A stretch of DNA of 64,000 bases from Algicoccus sp048820935 (GTDB taxonomy: Bacteria; Pseudomonadota; Gammaproteobacteria; Burkholderiales; Burkholderiaceae_B), in assembly GCF_048820935.1 (NCBI RefSeq), contig NZ_JBMERD010000003.1, positions 186,001 to 250,000 on the forward strand, written 5' to 3'. The position numbers and the translations under genes were made by a program. Shown here piece by piece: positions 18,148 through 27,021 of the stretch (position 1 is its first letter; each line of letters opens with the position of its first letter). The notes below the pieces were generated by a model. It was not told where the DNA came from. It did no database searches and saw nothing but the letters and a program-made list of their open reading frames with translations.

Positions 18148-19416
18148 TCAGGATACAGCCGCTCGAAGCGGAACTTCTGGAATATTGGGATCTTGCGGAC
18201 GTTTGGCTAACCAGAATACCAAAGAACCAAAGAGCGCAATAATGGATAAGACCGTGAAAGCCACTCGATAGTTGCCTGTGGCATCACCCAATGCGCCGGA
18301 CAACAGTGGACCGATTGATTGGCTGAGTGCAGTAATGCCTGCCGATAAACCCAGAATCATGCCGATGGCGCGGCGTCCAAAGTAGTCTGCCCGAATGGCT
18401 TGCATGAAGGGTCCGCGAATACCCCAAGCCAATCCGTGACCGACTGCAAAAAACACCAATTCAATTGCGCCGGTCGCATAAGTGAGTGATAGCATGGCGC
18501 TGGCATGTAAAAGCATACAGAGAGAAGCGACCTTACGCTTGTCGAATTTATCGCCTAGATAACCACCGAATAGCACACCACAGACCTGACAGGCTGTCAT
18601 GAGCATAATGAAATATGACGCTTGTGCAATGGTGTAATCCAGTGCAATGCGCATGTGGTTAATGGCGTGCGTGTTGACGGAAGCCACCACAATTAATGCA
18701 ATGCCATGCCCCAGTGCTAAAAGCCAGAAAGCCCGTGTGCGTAGGGCTTGTTTGGCCGTGAAGTTAGCTTCGACTGGTGCGAGGTCAGTTTGTTTTGCGT
18801 GTCGCTGCTGTTTAGCCTGAAAGTTTTTACCATCCACGACTTCGCCATAATCTTCGGGGCGATGACGAAACAGACTAGCAAGGGGTAATCCAACCAGAAG
18901 AACCAATAGGCCACTGCCCATGGCAGTTTCACGCCAACCAAACGCTTGGATGGCGCCGGCAATGATAGGAACAAATACACCACCCAGCGCAAATCCCAGT
19001 CCAACGACTGACAAAGCACGGGCACGTTTTTTTTCAAACCAGTTGATGACGGCAACGTTTAAAGGAAAGTAGCCTGCCATGGAGGCGCCGACGGCGACAA
19101 TTCCGATGGCTAGATAGAATTCACCTAAGGTGTCAATCTGGCTTAAATAGATAAAACCAGTTCCAAATAGGGCGGCACCCATCATGATGACACCGCGAGC
19201 CCCAAATTTATCTAAAAAATACCCTAGAACTGGACCAAGAATCGCTGCTTCAGCAGACAAGAGTGCTGAAGCACCCGAAACCGATGTCTTGCTCCATTCC
19301 ATTTCGACTGTGAGCACTGCTAGGTAAGCACCGAACGCCTGATGCAAGAGCATGGCTTGCATGATTTGCAGCAAAGCCGCTGCACCGACCATTTTCCAGC
19401 CGTAAAAGATTTTCAA
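18148..19416 (-). CDS. MFS transporter of the monocarboxylate-porter type
   Basis: Membrane carrier of 422 residues with 12 predicted helices. The N-terminus FYGWKMVGAAALLQ and GPVLGYFLDKFGARGVIMMG are typical of the MCT/OxlT-like branch, which moves carboxylates. RxxFGRRAIGMILGL in the second half is also characteristic of this branch. Translation starts at TTG 19416, with GAGG upstream. It is a single gene between a heptosyltransferase-type gene and the Spy-like gene. The substrate is unknown. Confidence 0.88.
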   Translation of the reverse strand: MKIFYGWKMVGAAALLQIMQAMLLHQAFGAYLAVLTVEMEWSKTSVSGASALLSAEAAILGPVLGYFLDKFGARGVIMMGAALFGTGFIYLSQIDTLGEFYLAIGIVAVGASMAGYFPLNVAVINWFEKKRARALSVVGLGFALGGVFVPIIAGAIQAFGWRETAMGSGLLVLLVGLPLASLFRHRPEDYGEVVDGKNFQAKQQRHAKQTDLAPVEANFTAKQALRTRAFWLLALGHGIALIVVASVNTHAINHMRIALDYTIAQASYFIMLMTACQVCGVLFGGYLGDKFDKRKVASLCMLLHASAMLSLTYATGAIELVFFAVGHGLAWGIRGPFMQAIRADYFGRRAIGMILGLSAGITALSQSIGPLLSGALGDATGNYRVAFTVLSIIALFGSLVFWLAKRPQDPNIPEVPLRAAVS

Positions 19417-19468
19417 AGCAGAGCCTCGTGTTGGATAGGAGGTTGATTAGACTCGGTCAGTGAGGTTG

Positions 19469-20539
19469 TCATGTGTTGTTTGAAGCACGAGAATCTGTGA
19501 TTTGCCGCACAATCGCTTGCGCATCAAGGTTGTCTATGTCGGTCACATTGATACTTTTATCATTGAGTACACCGTAATGGATGGGACTGGTGGCGGTATA
19601 AAGGCCGACACAGCGAGCATTGGCCGCATCGGCCAAATGCAGTGGGCCGGTATCGCCACAGACAAATAAATCCATCGCGCTGAGCACGGCGCCGAGCTCA
19701 CGTAAATCAGCACTCGCAAAAGTGACTGTTTCCGGTGTCAACGGGGTCGTGATATCTGGACTGAGGATCTCAACCCATTGGGTATTGTGATGAGTCGCTT
19801 CATCAAACTTCTGACGAATTGTGTGCCAAGTTGCATCATCAATAATCTTGTTACCCCGAGCACCTCGGAAATACGCAAAACACCAAGGTGCATCCGCTTG
19901 AAGGATGCTCACGGTCTGCCAGGCTTTTTCTTGCTCTCGTTCGGTGAATTCAATCGTGTGTGAGACTTGGCCCACCGAATGACCCAATGCACTTAAGATT
20001 GTGAGTGGTGATAGGGCAGCATGGTGTGAAGCAGGTGTTTGTTGGATCGCATGCCGAAATACACCCACTGTCTTGCCATCATGGAAAGCGACTTTGTTGC
20101 GTGCATGAATAAATGCGCAAATTAGTGTGTCACTGGCCGAGTTATGTGGCATGAGCAACAGGTCGTAGACGTTATGTCGCACCTTACGCATCGTTTTGAG
20201 GAACGGTAAAAATGTTGCAAACGCAAACTGCGACACAAAGGTGTGTCGTAAACCTAAATTCAAAAAGATACGACTTTGTCCTTGATGGATGATCATGAGA
20301 TCAATCTGGGCATTGGGGTAAGCGTGTCTGACTTCGCGGATAAAAGGCAACAAAAAATACATATTGCCGATTCGCTTGTTGTTGCGAACAACGAGGATTT
20401 GTCGGACATCTTCGTTCGGTAAACGTGTCTCGGTGAGATGTCGACTGTGACCCAACCAGCGGTTGAGGCGAGTTGCTAAACCCAATGTGGAGCGGCGGCG
20501 CAGACGATCCAAGCGCCGTAAGAAATTGCTCAATGGCAT
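19469..20539 (-). CDS. Glycosyltransferase family 9 (heptosyltransferase-like)
   Basis: Cytosolic GT-B enzyme of 356 residues related to the ADP-heptose:LPS heptosyltransferases that build the lipopolysaccharide core. Marks: QILVVRNNKRIGN near residue 47 with the N-terminal nucleophilic loop, PNAQIDLMIIHQ, and the donor-site segment DLFVCGDTGPLHLADAANARCVGLYTAT near 290-317. Family members vary in donor and acceptor. No other LPS genes are adjacent, so a specific waa name is not justified. No clear ribosome site precedes the start; an alternative start inside the first 30 codons is possible. Confidence 0.85.
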   Translation of the reverse strand: MPLSNFLRRLDRLRRRSTLGLATRLNRWLGHSRHLTETRLPNEDVRQILVVRNNKRIGNMYFLLPFIREVRHAYPNAQIDLMIIHQGQSRIFLNLGLRHTFVSQFAFATFLPFLKTMRKVRHNVYDLLLMPHNSASDTLICAFIHARNKVAFHDGKTVGVFRHAIQQTPASHHAALSPLTILSALGHSVGQVSHTIEFTEREQEKAWQTVSILQADAPWCFAYFRGARGNKIIDDATWHTIRQKFDEATHHNTQWVEILSPDITTPLTPETVTFASADLRELGAVLSAMDLFVCGDTGPLHLADAANARCVGLYTATSPIHYGVLNDKSINVTDIDNLDAQAIVRQITDSRASNNT

Positions 20540-20644
20540 GTGACAACGAGCCTTAGCAAAAAGAGTAAAGAGAAGACTGAAGCCCGATCTTATCGTAAGG
20601 CAGGGGTTTTGGGCGATTTGATGGGGAGGTTTATGAAGAAGGAC

Positions 20645-20692
20645 GCATAAAAAACAACGGGCACGACCCGAAGGTGTGCCCGCACTGTTTTT
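20645..20692 (-). terminator. Rho-independent terminator after metY
   Basis: Minus-strand reading gives CATAAAAAACAGTGC, a hairpin (GCGGGCAC..GTGCCCGT with loop) and GTTTTTTATGCG. It lies 10 bases after the metY stop. The A-run on the other side means it can also work on the plus strand. Confidence 0.85.
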
Positions 20693-20701
20693 TATGAACG
20701 A

Positions 20702-21985
20702 TTAAACGTTCTCAAGCGCTTGAGCCAGATCGGCTTTCAGGTCTTCGATGTTTTCAATACCGATGGACAAACGAACCATGCCTTCACTGACACCTGCGAG
20801 TGCCAGCTCTTCCGGATTGAGCTGACGGTGTGTTGTGGAAGCTGGGTGTGTCGCCAGTGACTTGTTGTCACCGATGTTGACCAAGCGTGTGAAAAGTTTC
20901 AGACCATCCAAGAAGCGGGCGCCAGCGGCACGGGCGTCATCGGAGGTCTCTTTCAGATTAAAGGACAAGATGCCAGAGGCTTTGCCATTCATTTGACGTT
21001 GCACCAATTCGTGGTCGGGGTGGTTTGGCAAACCAGCGTACTGAACCGATTCGACTTTCGGATGATCTTGCAAGAATTGTGCCAAGGCCTGTGCGTTTTC
21101 GCAGATACGATCCATGCGCAAGGGCAGTGTTTCAATCCCTTGCATGATTTGGAACGCATTAAACGGCGAAAGGGCACCCCCGGTGTTGCGCAGTGGCACT
21201 ACACGAGCACGACCAATGTAAGCGGCTTTGCCCAAGGCTTCGGTGTAGACCACGCCGTGATAGCTGACGTCGGGTTCGTTCAGACGTTTGAAACGTTCTT
21301 TGTGTTCAGCCCATGGGAAGTTGCCACTGTCGATAATTGCGCCAGCCAGGGTCGTTCCGTGACCACCCATGTATTTGGTGAGGGCATGAACCACGATGTC
21401 AGCGCCATGCTCAATCGGACGCAGCAAATAGGGGCTGGGTACGGTGTTGTCCACAATGAGTGGCAAACCATGGGAATGGGCAATTTCAGCAAGTGCAGCG
21501 ATATCTGTGACGTTGCCTAAGGGGTTGCCGATGGATTCACAGAAAATGGCTTTGGTGCGCTCATCAATGTGTTGTGCAAAGCTCGCGGGATCGCGTGCAT
21601 CAGCAAATCGCACTTCAATCCCTTGTTGTGGGAAGGTGTGCGCAAAGAGGTTGTATGTCCCGCCATACAGGGTGCTGGCTGAGATGATGTTGTCGCCTGC
21701 TTCTGCGATGGTTTGGATGGCGTATGTGATGGCGGTCATGCCAGAAGCCACCGACAGGGCTGCGATACCACCTTCGAGTGCTGCAACACGTTGCTCAAGT
21801 GCATCACAACTTGGGTTGGTGATCCGAGTGTAGATATTACCAGGTACTTTTAAATCAAAGAGATCGGCACCATGCTGGGCACTGTCAAACGCATAGGCAA
21901 CAGTCTGATAAATGGGTGTGGCGACTGATTTGGTGGTCGGTTCAGGCGAGTAACCTGCATGTACAGCCAAAGTCTCAAATTTCAT
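20702..21985 (-). CDS. metY: O-acetylhomoserine aminocarboxypropyltransferase (sulfhydrylase)
   Basis: PLP enzyme of 427 residues that makes homocysteine from O-acetylhomoserine and sulfide in methionine synthesis. The length of about 427 with IYTRITNPSCDALEQRVAALEGG near the start and LFTRLVNIGDNKSLATHPASTTHRQL near the end separates MetY from the shorter MetB/MetC/MetZ relatives. The PLP lysine is Lys204 in HALTKYMGGHG, with Asp179 in VDNTVPSPYL. GGAG lies 7 bases before the start. Single gene with its own terminator at 20645. The roughly 180-base gap upstream carries the terminator of the SDR gene. Confidence 0.94.
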   Translation of the reverse strand: MKFETLAVHAGYSPEPTTKSVATPIYQTVAYAFDSAQHGADLFDLKVPGNIYTRITNPSCDALEQRVAALEGGIAALSVASGMTAITYAIQTIAEAGDNIISASTLYGGTYNLFAHTFPQQGIEVRFADARDPASFAQHIDERTKAIFCESIGNPLGNVTDIAALAEIAHSHGLPLIVDNTVPSPYLLRPIEHGADIVVHALTKYMGGHGTTLAGAIIDSGNFPWAEHKERFKRLNEPDVSYHGVVYTEALGKAAYIGRARVVPLRNTGGALSPFNAFQIMQGIETLPLRMDRICENAQALAQFLQDHPKVESVQYAGLPNHPDHELVQRQMNGKASGILSFNLKETSDDARAAGARFLDGLKLFTRLVNIGDNKSLATHPASTTHRQLNPEELALAGVSEGMVRLSIGIENIEDLKADLAQALENV

Positions 21986-22084
21986 TCATGACTCCATCGG
22001 TAGATTTTAAACACATGTCACTATATCGGCATATTGAAGCGTTTCCAAATAATTTTTGGAAATATGCTCAGAAGTTAGATGCAC

Positions 22085-22113
22085 AAAGAAACAGCCATCA
22101 CACGGATGGCTGT
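22085..22113 (-). terminator. Rho-independent terminator after the SDR gene
   Basis: Minus strand: arms ACAGCCATC and GATGGCTGT around a five-base loop, followed by TTCTTTGTG. It lies about 50 bases beyond the SDR stop at 22163 and upstream of metY. Confidence 0.75.
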
Positions 22114-22162
22114 GAATTAATCAATAATCCTGAGTGAAATTCTCAGAGATTGTGACGCGATT

Positions 22163-22957
22163 TTAGGGCGTGGCGCTGGTAATCCCCCCGTCGACTACGA
22201 GTGTTTGTCCCGTAATGTAGCGGGCTTCATCGCTGGCAAGGAATAAAACGGCATTGGCGACATCCCAAGCATCGCCCATCTTACCCATGGGAACCTGTTG
22301 GTGGCGGTGTGCCACAAAGGCATCGTAATCACCCCCTGCATATTTGTTGGCCAATCGCTCGACAAGAGGTGTAAACATTAGGCCGGGTGCGACACAATTC
22401 AGACGAATGCCTCGGTTTGCGTAGATGACCGCTGTGGTTTTTGTGAACTGCATGAGGGCAGCCTTACCCGCTGCGTAACCAACTTGGGGTTTGCCGATGT
22501 AGCGCAATCCGGCTACAGAGGAAATGTTGACGATCGATCCAGAGCCTTGTTCTTCCATGATCGGCAAAACGTATTTAGATGTGAGGTAGGCTGATGAGAC
22601 GTTTAGATCAAGCTGATCTTGCCAAACCTCTTCAGTCAGTTCGACTGGTCCGCCTGGTTCAGAACGTCCGACGTTATTGACCAGAATATCGATACGTCCA
22701 AAGCGATCCATGCAGGCTTTGATCATGGCCTGAACTTGTTCAGTATCCGTCACATCGCACGCCATCACTTCGGCTTCACCCCCTTCTTCGCGAATGATGT
22801 CTGCTGTGACCTGAGCTGCATCAAGCTGTAAATCAACACCAAAGACTTTGGCACCTTGTCGAGCCAATAAAGCGGCGATGGCTTTTCCGTTGCCCCAGCC
22901 TTGTTCGCGGGTTCCGCAACCAGTCACCAAGGCGACTTTGCCCTGAAGATCTAACAT
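22163..22957 (-). CDS. Short-chain dehydrogenase/reductase (SDR) family oxidoreductase
   Basis: NAD(P)-dependent oxidoreductase of 264 residues. The dinucleotide site is an expanded form, VTGCGTREQGWGNGKAIA (11-28), in place of TGxxxGxG. NNVG is at 94-97, and the active site is complete: Ser147, Tyr161 and Lys165 (YAAGKAAL). The C-terminus ITGQTLVVDGG is classical. AGGAGG precedes the ATG. Substrate unknown; relatives with such a long glycine loop act on varied alcohols. The IS605-type element lies about 150 bases upstream of the start. Confidence 0.9.
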   Translation of the reverse strand: MLDLQGKVALVTGCGTREQGWGNGKAIAALLARQGAKVFGVDLQLDAAQVTADIIREEGGEAEVMACDVTDTEQVQAMIKACMDRFGRIDILVNNVGRSEPGGPVELTEEVWQDQLDLNVSSAYLTSKYVLPIMEEQGSGSIVNISSVAGLRYIGKPQVGYAAGKAALMQFTKTTAVIYANRGIRLNCVAPGLMFTPLVERLANKYAGGDYDAFVAHRHQQVPMGKMGDAWDVANAVLFLASDEARYITGQTLVVDGGITSATP

Positions 22958-23121
22958 ATCAATCCTCCTGAAGGAATGTCGTGCTTACTTTTAAATTGTG
23001 ATGGTGCTTATCATGCCTGTGAGGATGAACTGCGCGCAAGTGGTTTTACGTCGTCTCCATAGTCTGAGTCATGTCTGGCTAATTTGTATTGTGATTGTGG
23101 CAGTGTGAATACACCCTCTCA

Positions 23122-24474
23122 TCATGCTGCGCATGATAAGGGGCTTCTCGCTCCGCGATGACCTTTGGAGTTATTCCAAAGGGTTGAGAGCGTGACCGGT
23201 ATTCTCGGTTTGCCGGCAGAGCTTCTGTCTGCTGGCAACTGCCCATCCTTTCGGTGGGTCAGCTTGAGTTTCCATGCCCAGTAACGGGCACCAATGTTGT
23301 AGCTGGCATTCAGGTCGGCGTTGTATTGCTTGCCACTGGCGAACGTGACCAGTTCGTACTGCTTTGGATTGCGCTTAACGCGGCCAGAGCCGTCAAAGGC
23401 CCATGAGGATGTGCCACGGGCATACACGTAAACCACCTTGCCGCCCACCTCGGTGAACTTTTGCTCGATAAGCGTGGCAAGCCGGCGATGAGTCCATGCG
23501 TGAAAGCGCTGTTTCATGCTTGAGCGTTTGGCCACAGCCTTTGGTCGCCATCCTTTGAGGTTTTCCAAAACAATGACGTCCGCGCCCTGTTCAAGGGCGA
23601 AGTTCACCAGCTGTCTAGAAACAGTTTGAGCAATATGCTCGTTATAATGCCGCACCTTGCGGTACAGGGTGCTACAAAAGCCTTGCGAGAGCTTGGCTGT
23701 TTTGCGTGCCTTTGCCCGGATCAGGGTGCAGCACTTATCGCGACGGTCTATGTCCGCTGCCGGATGAAAAAATCTCCGTGCAGCGACAGTGCCGTTTTTG
23801 GAAACGATGCTGGCAACGGCCAGCGTGTTGATGCCGACATCCACGGAACAGATATGCTCACTGGAAGGGAGTGAAACTTTCTTGATGCTGAATGGTACCG
23901 ACAGATGGCAGTGTTTGCCGACGATCAGGCTGGGCGATTGTATGGTGTTTTGAAGGTGGCGTTGACGCACCTTCTTGATTCCCATCTCATGCCACAACCA
24001 TTCTTTACCATCCCACAGCTTCAGGTATGCGCGAGTGTAGTCCTCGTTAAACTTGAACAGCTGCCCACGGTACATAGCCGGATAACAGCCAGAGTCTGCA
24101 TTGAAGACGGGTGGCTTGGCGGTTCGGCTTTTGCGCTCGCCTCGTTGCCAGGCTGCGTAGCGCGTCAGATAGGACGAAACCTGCCCCTTGGCGAACTCGA
24201 TCGCAGCGCGGCGCAAATACGATGGGAACTTGTAGAAGCGCTTTTGGAAATAGGTGTGTCGAGTTTCAGGATTTTTTGCGGTCGGGTGAATCAGGCGCTC
24301 AGTTGCTGCGCAAAAGCTATCTGCCTGGCAAAGCGCCGGCCAATTATTCAGGATGATAATAGACACAGCACGACAAAACGCCCTGTACTCGTGGAGAGTC
24401 AGGCGCATCAGCTCTTTTTGCTGAGCGGTGGCTTGCAGTGGCCACTTGTCAGTGCGTATCATTGCCTTATTCAT
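23122..24474 (-). CDS. tnpB: TnpB, RNA-guided nuclease of an IS605-type element
   Basis: Protein of 450 residues. TnpB proteins are RuvC-type nucleases guided by an RNA made from the right end of their element; they help element retention and are ancestors of Cas12. The RuvC residues are placed as Asp212 (SVDVGINTLAV), Glu304 (VIVLENLKGW) and Asp387 (YNADLNASYNIG), all intact. The usual zinc ribbon with two CxxC pairs before RuvC-III is replaced by a Cys-free stretch (GTSSWAFDGSGR to FASGKQYNAD). An unusual Pro/Arg/Ser-rich tail follows. The 3' end of the gene overlaps the predicted guide-RNA scaffold. Start ATG 24474. Confidence 0.92.
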   Translation of the reverse strand: MNKAMIRTDKWPLQATAQQKELMRLTLHEYRAFCRAVSIIILNNWPALCQADSFCAATERLIHPTAKNPETRHTYFQKRFYKFPSYLRRAAIEFAKGQVSSYLTRYAAWQRGERKSRTAKPPVFNADSGCYPAMYRGQLFKFNEDYTRAYLKLWDGKEWLWHEMGIKKVRQRHLQNTIQSPSLIVGKHCHLSVPFSIKKVSLPSSEHICSVDVGINTLAVASIVSKNGTVAARRFFHPAADIDRRDKCCTLIRAKARKTAKLSQGFCSTLYRKVRHYNEHIAQTVSRQLVNFALEQGADVIVLENLKGWRPKAVAKRSSMKQRFHAWTHRRLATLIEQKFTEVGGKVVYVYARGTSSWAFDGSGRVKRNPKQYELVTFASGKQYNADLNASYNIGARYWAWKLKLTHRKDGQLPADRSSAGKPRIPVTLSTLWNNSKGHRGARSPLSCAA

Positions 24475-24497
24475 GATTGATATTTTGGATGATCAAT

Positions 24498-24935
24498 ATG
24501 AATAACGCAACACTAAGAACCAGCAGTCATAGTGCATACAGACTTTATTACCATTTGGTTCTGTCAATGAAGTATAGGCATAAATGTCTGTCGGCACCCA
24601 TGCTGAACAGGCTTGATAGCCTGATGCGTGACCTGCTGATCAAATGGCGCTGTGAAATGGTGGAGTTTGGCGGTGAGGCCGATCATGTTCACCTGCTGTT
24701 TGAAGCACCGCCGACAGTCAAACCGTCCGACCTGGTGCGCAGCCTGAAATCCGTATCAGCCCGGCACATGCGTAAAGAGTTCGCAGCGGAGTTGGCCCCA
24801 TTTTACTGGAAACCGTACTTCTGGAACAGTGCTTACGCCCTGATCAGTGTTGGCAGCCGGGCAAATATCGAAACCTTGCTGCGTTACATCGAGAATCAGG
24901 ATGATCCACGCAAAATGGTTAAGCCGCTTGACTAG
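24498..24935 (+). CDS. tnpA: TnpA, IS200-type Y1 HUH transposase
   Basis: Single-strand transposase of 145 residues. The HUH pair is His63 and His65 (ADHVHLLFEA) and the nucleophile is Tyr130 in LLRYIENQ. The opening HSAYRLYYHLVLSMKYR is characteristic. Start at ATG 24498 is chosen by family alignment, with GGAT 7 bases upstream; ATG 24489 and TTG 24477 are in frame and less likely. All active residues are intact, so the element may still be mobile. It is divergent from tnpB with about 20 bases between starts, as in IS605. Confidence 0.93.
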   Translation: MNNATLRTSSHSAYRLYYHLVLSMKYRHKCLSAPMLNRLDSLMRDLLIKWRCEMVEFGGEADHVHLLFEAPPTVKPSDLVRSLKSVSARHMRKEFAAELAPFYWKPYFWNSAYALISVGSRANIETLLRYIENQDDPRKMVKPLD

Positions 24936-25009
24936 CGCACGATGCTGCGCATACGGGCGTAGGATGCGCGGCTGGTTTGCTCAAGATTTGAAGACCAAGA
25001 ACAATTGAT

Positions 25010-26713
25010 TTATTGAATTTTCCAGATAGTTACCGCCAAATCTGCCATGCTTCGTTGGCGTGCCTCTATTTTGCTCTCATCCCACGATGTGTATTTTTCT
25101 GCCACGCTTCGTGTGATTTGAAATTGACTCTCTCGATATGCTGTGATTTTGCTTTGGAAGCTACCGTTACCTAGATCTCTATTTGTATCTGCTTCTAGCG
25201 GTGTCATATTGCCTAATCGATAGATGCAACGATCTTGCTGCGTTTCATCCATGTAATTCCAATCTTCAGATGGATGTTCAGGAAGAATATGTTCAAGGTT
25301 ATAGCGGCTACTTTCAAAATCAAAGCATTGGCCAGAGCGTTGTTTTTCCAATGCGAAAAGAATGTAGCGTACGACTTTTTTGTTGCGACTATTCGTTGTT
25401 TTTAGTGTTTTTGTTGTAAATGCAGCCTTAAAAACCGGATCTTTGGGATAAACCTCCTGCAGTGCAGAGAAGACGGCATGAATATCGGTGTGTTCGCCAA
25501 TCGTTAATTTGCGCGCAATGCTGTTGTAGACCCTCTCTTGTTCGTGACTTGGTAGTCCGCAAATGACGTTATAGCGTAGTGAGACGACTGAAATGGCGCG
25601 TAGAATCCGCCTGAAATTTTCACGTTGATGTTCGTAAAAATGCCGATAGCAGGTCATAAGCATTGCCAGAGGTTGGCGGACATTAAACATAAGAAGTTGC
25701 TGCAAGGCTTCACGTTCTTCCAAATGCCAGTCCCTGTGCATAGGATCACGCAATACCGCATAAACCTCAGCTGAATAATCGAGTTCTCTAACCAGCGAAA
25801 AAGCCTCTTCTCTTGTGGTGACATGCCGTCGGATTGTTTTAAAGAGATCAGATTTACGAACTAAGCGGTGTCGGCTATTCCAATAAATGCGCAAAAATTC
25901 AGGGAAACTTTCGCTTCCAAGTAAACCCACAATCCGTTCCCAACGATCTTCAAGCGCACGGATCTCTATGTCGTGCAATTCGCCACTACTGATGACTGAA
26001 AATAGATAGTTTTTCAATAAATCAGTTGCAGAAAGACGTACGCCACGGGCATTTAAGGTTTCAAAGACTTTGAATGCGTTGAGCTCGTCTGTAACGGTTA
26101 TCACGGTGAAAAATAGTTTGTCGACCAATGAATCCAGCATGGCGGCAAACTGTTGTCCGCTATCTGTCGTGCGTTCGAAACGCTGCGAAATGCGTTCTTT
26201 AAACCAGTGGAAAGCTTTGCGCAATTGATGCTCAGATGCATTTAAATTGCGCTGTGGCAGAACTTCCAGTGGCACGAGATAGGTTTGGTAAAACTTGTTG
26301 TTGTGACGATTGAGTTCAAGTTTTGCGCGTGGAATGAGCGAAACTGGGTCAACATAACCGATATAACTGTTTTGGAATTGTTCTTTTCTGCGCTGATTAT
26401 TCTCGGCATCTAGATCGTAAGCAATGAGATCTTTCAAGTAGGACAGACCCGCCAAAATCATCACGCTGATTGTCGTGATGCGTTGTTGTCCATCGATAAT
26501 GTCGAAACGTTTGTTGTCAGAGGATTGAAGGACGAGGTAGCCCATATAGTGTGCAGGCTCGCCTTCGTCTTCATAAAGGGCTGTGATGTCTTGCCAGAGA
26601 TCGTCCCACTCATCTTCAGTCCAAGAATAATCGCGCTGAAAAGGTGGCACACGGTAGATTAAACCGTTACCTAATAACTGCCTGAAAGTATTGTTACTCG
26701 TATTGAAATTCAT
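25010..26713 (-). CDS. DUF262/DUF1524 (GmrSD-type) protein, putative defence nuclease
   Basis: Cytosolic protein of 567 residues. The N-terminal DUF262 domain carries VPPFQRDYSW at 22-31 and IIDGQQRIT at 72-80, its NTP-hydrolysis signature. The C-terminal DUF1524 domain is HNH-like: NLEHILPEHPSEDWN, then RLGNMTPLEADTNRDLGNGSF and a K..Y..S.F motif. This fused order is that of GmrSD and similar type IV restriction proteins that cut modified phage DNA. Start 26713 is favoured because a DUF262 begins there; a 14-codon longer frame exists. It has no visible partner gene and sits against the IS605-type element, so it may be an acquired single-gene defence system. The target modification is unknown. 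Confidence 0.88.
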   Translation of the reverse strand: MNFNTSNNTFRQLLGNGLIYRVPPFQRDYSWTEDEWDDLWQDITALYEDEGEPAHYMGYLVLQSSDNKRFDIIDGQQRITTISVMILAGLSYLKDLIAYDLDAENNQRRKEQFQNSYIGYVDPVSLIPRAKLELNRHNNKFYQTYLVPLEVLPQRNLNASEHQLRKAFHWFKERISQRFERTTDSGQQFAAMLDSLVDKLFFTVITVTDELNAFKVFETLNARGVRLSATDLLKNYLFSVISSGELHDIEIRALEDRWERIVGLLGSESFPEFLRIYWNSRHRLVRKSDLFKTIRRHVTTREEAFSLVRELDYSAEVYAVLRDPMHRDWHLEEREALQQLLMFNVRQPLAMLMTCYRHFYEHQRENFRRILRAISVVSLRYNVICGLPSHEQERVYNSIARKLTIGEHTDIHAVFSALQEVYPKDPVFKAAFTTKTLKTTNSRNKKVVRYILFALEKQRSGQCFDFESSRYNLEHILPEHPSEDWNYMDETQQDRCIYRLGNMTPLEADTNRDLGNGSFQSKITAYRESQFQITRSVAEKYTSWDESKIEARQRSMADLAVTIWKIQ

Positions 26714-27021
26714 TGCGATTTTCTTGCATAGCGGTTCGACAAAATAAATGCACAAAAACTACACAGGAATGCTTGAGCTATCTGTCAGGCGCTTTATCTC
26801 AGGATTTTGTCTAAGTTGCTTAGTTCGTGTTGGCTTCAATAGTAACAGCGAAGGTGCAGGCTTGCTATATCAATTTAGACCCACTCGATTAGGTATCTAA
26901 AGCCAATTCGATGACTGCTAGAGGGTGAGTTAGATATAAGGCACAGGCCATCAAGATTAGGTTGCTAAGATGGCCTGTGCTCGTCCGTCTGAAATGATTT
27001 CAGGTTGGCGTGGTTTGACTG
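26714..27021. other. Gene-free stretch with one strong hairpin
   Basis: AT-rich spacer between the DUF262 gene start and the proV-like gene end. No plausible coding frame. The only structure I see is the 12-bp perfect inverted repeat at 26941-26980, listed separately. The promoter of the DUF262 gene should lie in the left half, but I see no clear -35/-10 pair. Confidence 0.6.
26941..26980. terminator. Hairpin downstream of the proV-like gene, probable terminator
   Basis: Perfect 12-base arms GCACAGGCCATC and GATGGCCTGTGC with a 16-base loop, about 40 bases past the stop of the ATPase gene. The following bases (CTTATATCTAAC on the minus strand) are only weakly U-rich, so termination is probable but not certain. 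Confidence 0.55.

Larger units (their letters stand above)
23105..24975. mobile_element. IS200/IS605-family insertion sequence (complete, tnpA and tnpB)
   Basis: The element contains a minus-strand tnpB and a plus-strand tnpA diverging from a few shared bases at 24474-24498. The tnpB-side end is fixed by comparison with the remnant at 7239-7527: identity stops at GTGAATAC, base 23105. A perfect hairpin ATCATG-CTGCG-CATGAT lies at 23121-23137. The tnpA-side end is not fixed; a hairpin GCGCAT/ATGCGC at 24947-24969 is the likely subterminal structure, so the end is placed near 24975 within some tens of bases. No terminal inverted repeats or target duplications are expected in this family, and none are seen. 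Confidence 0.85.

Noticed and set aside
7239..24975. A composite transposon formed by the two inverted IS605-like copies
   Set aside because: The left copy is only a 289-base fragment and the 16 kb between holds ordinary housekeeping genes. IS200/IS605 elements do not usually mobilise DNA between copies.
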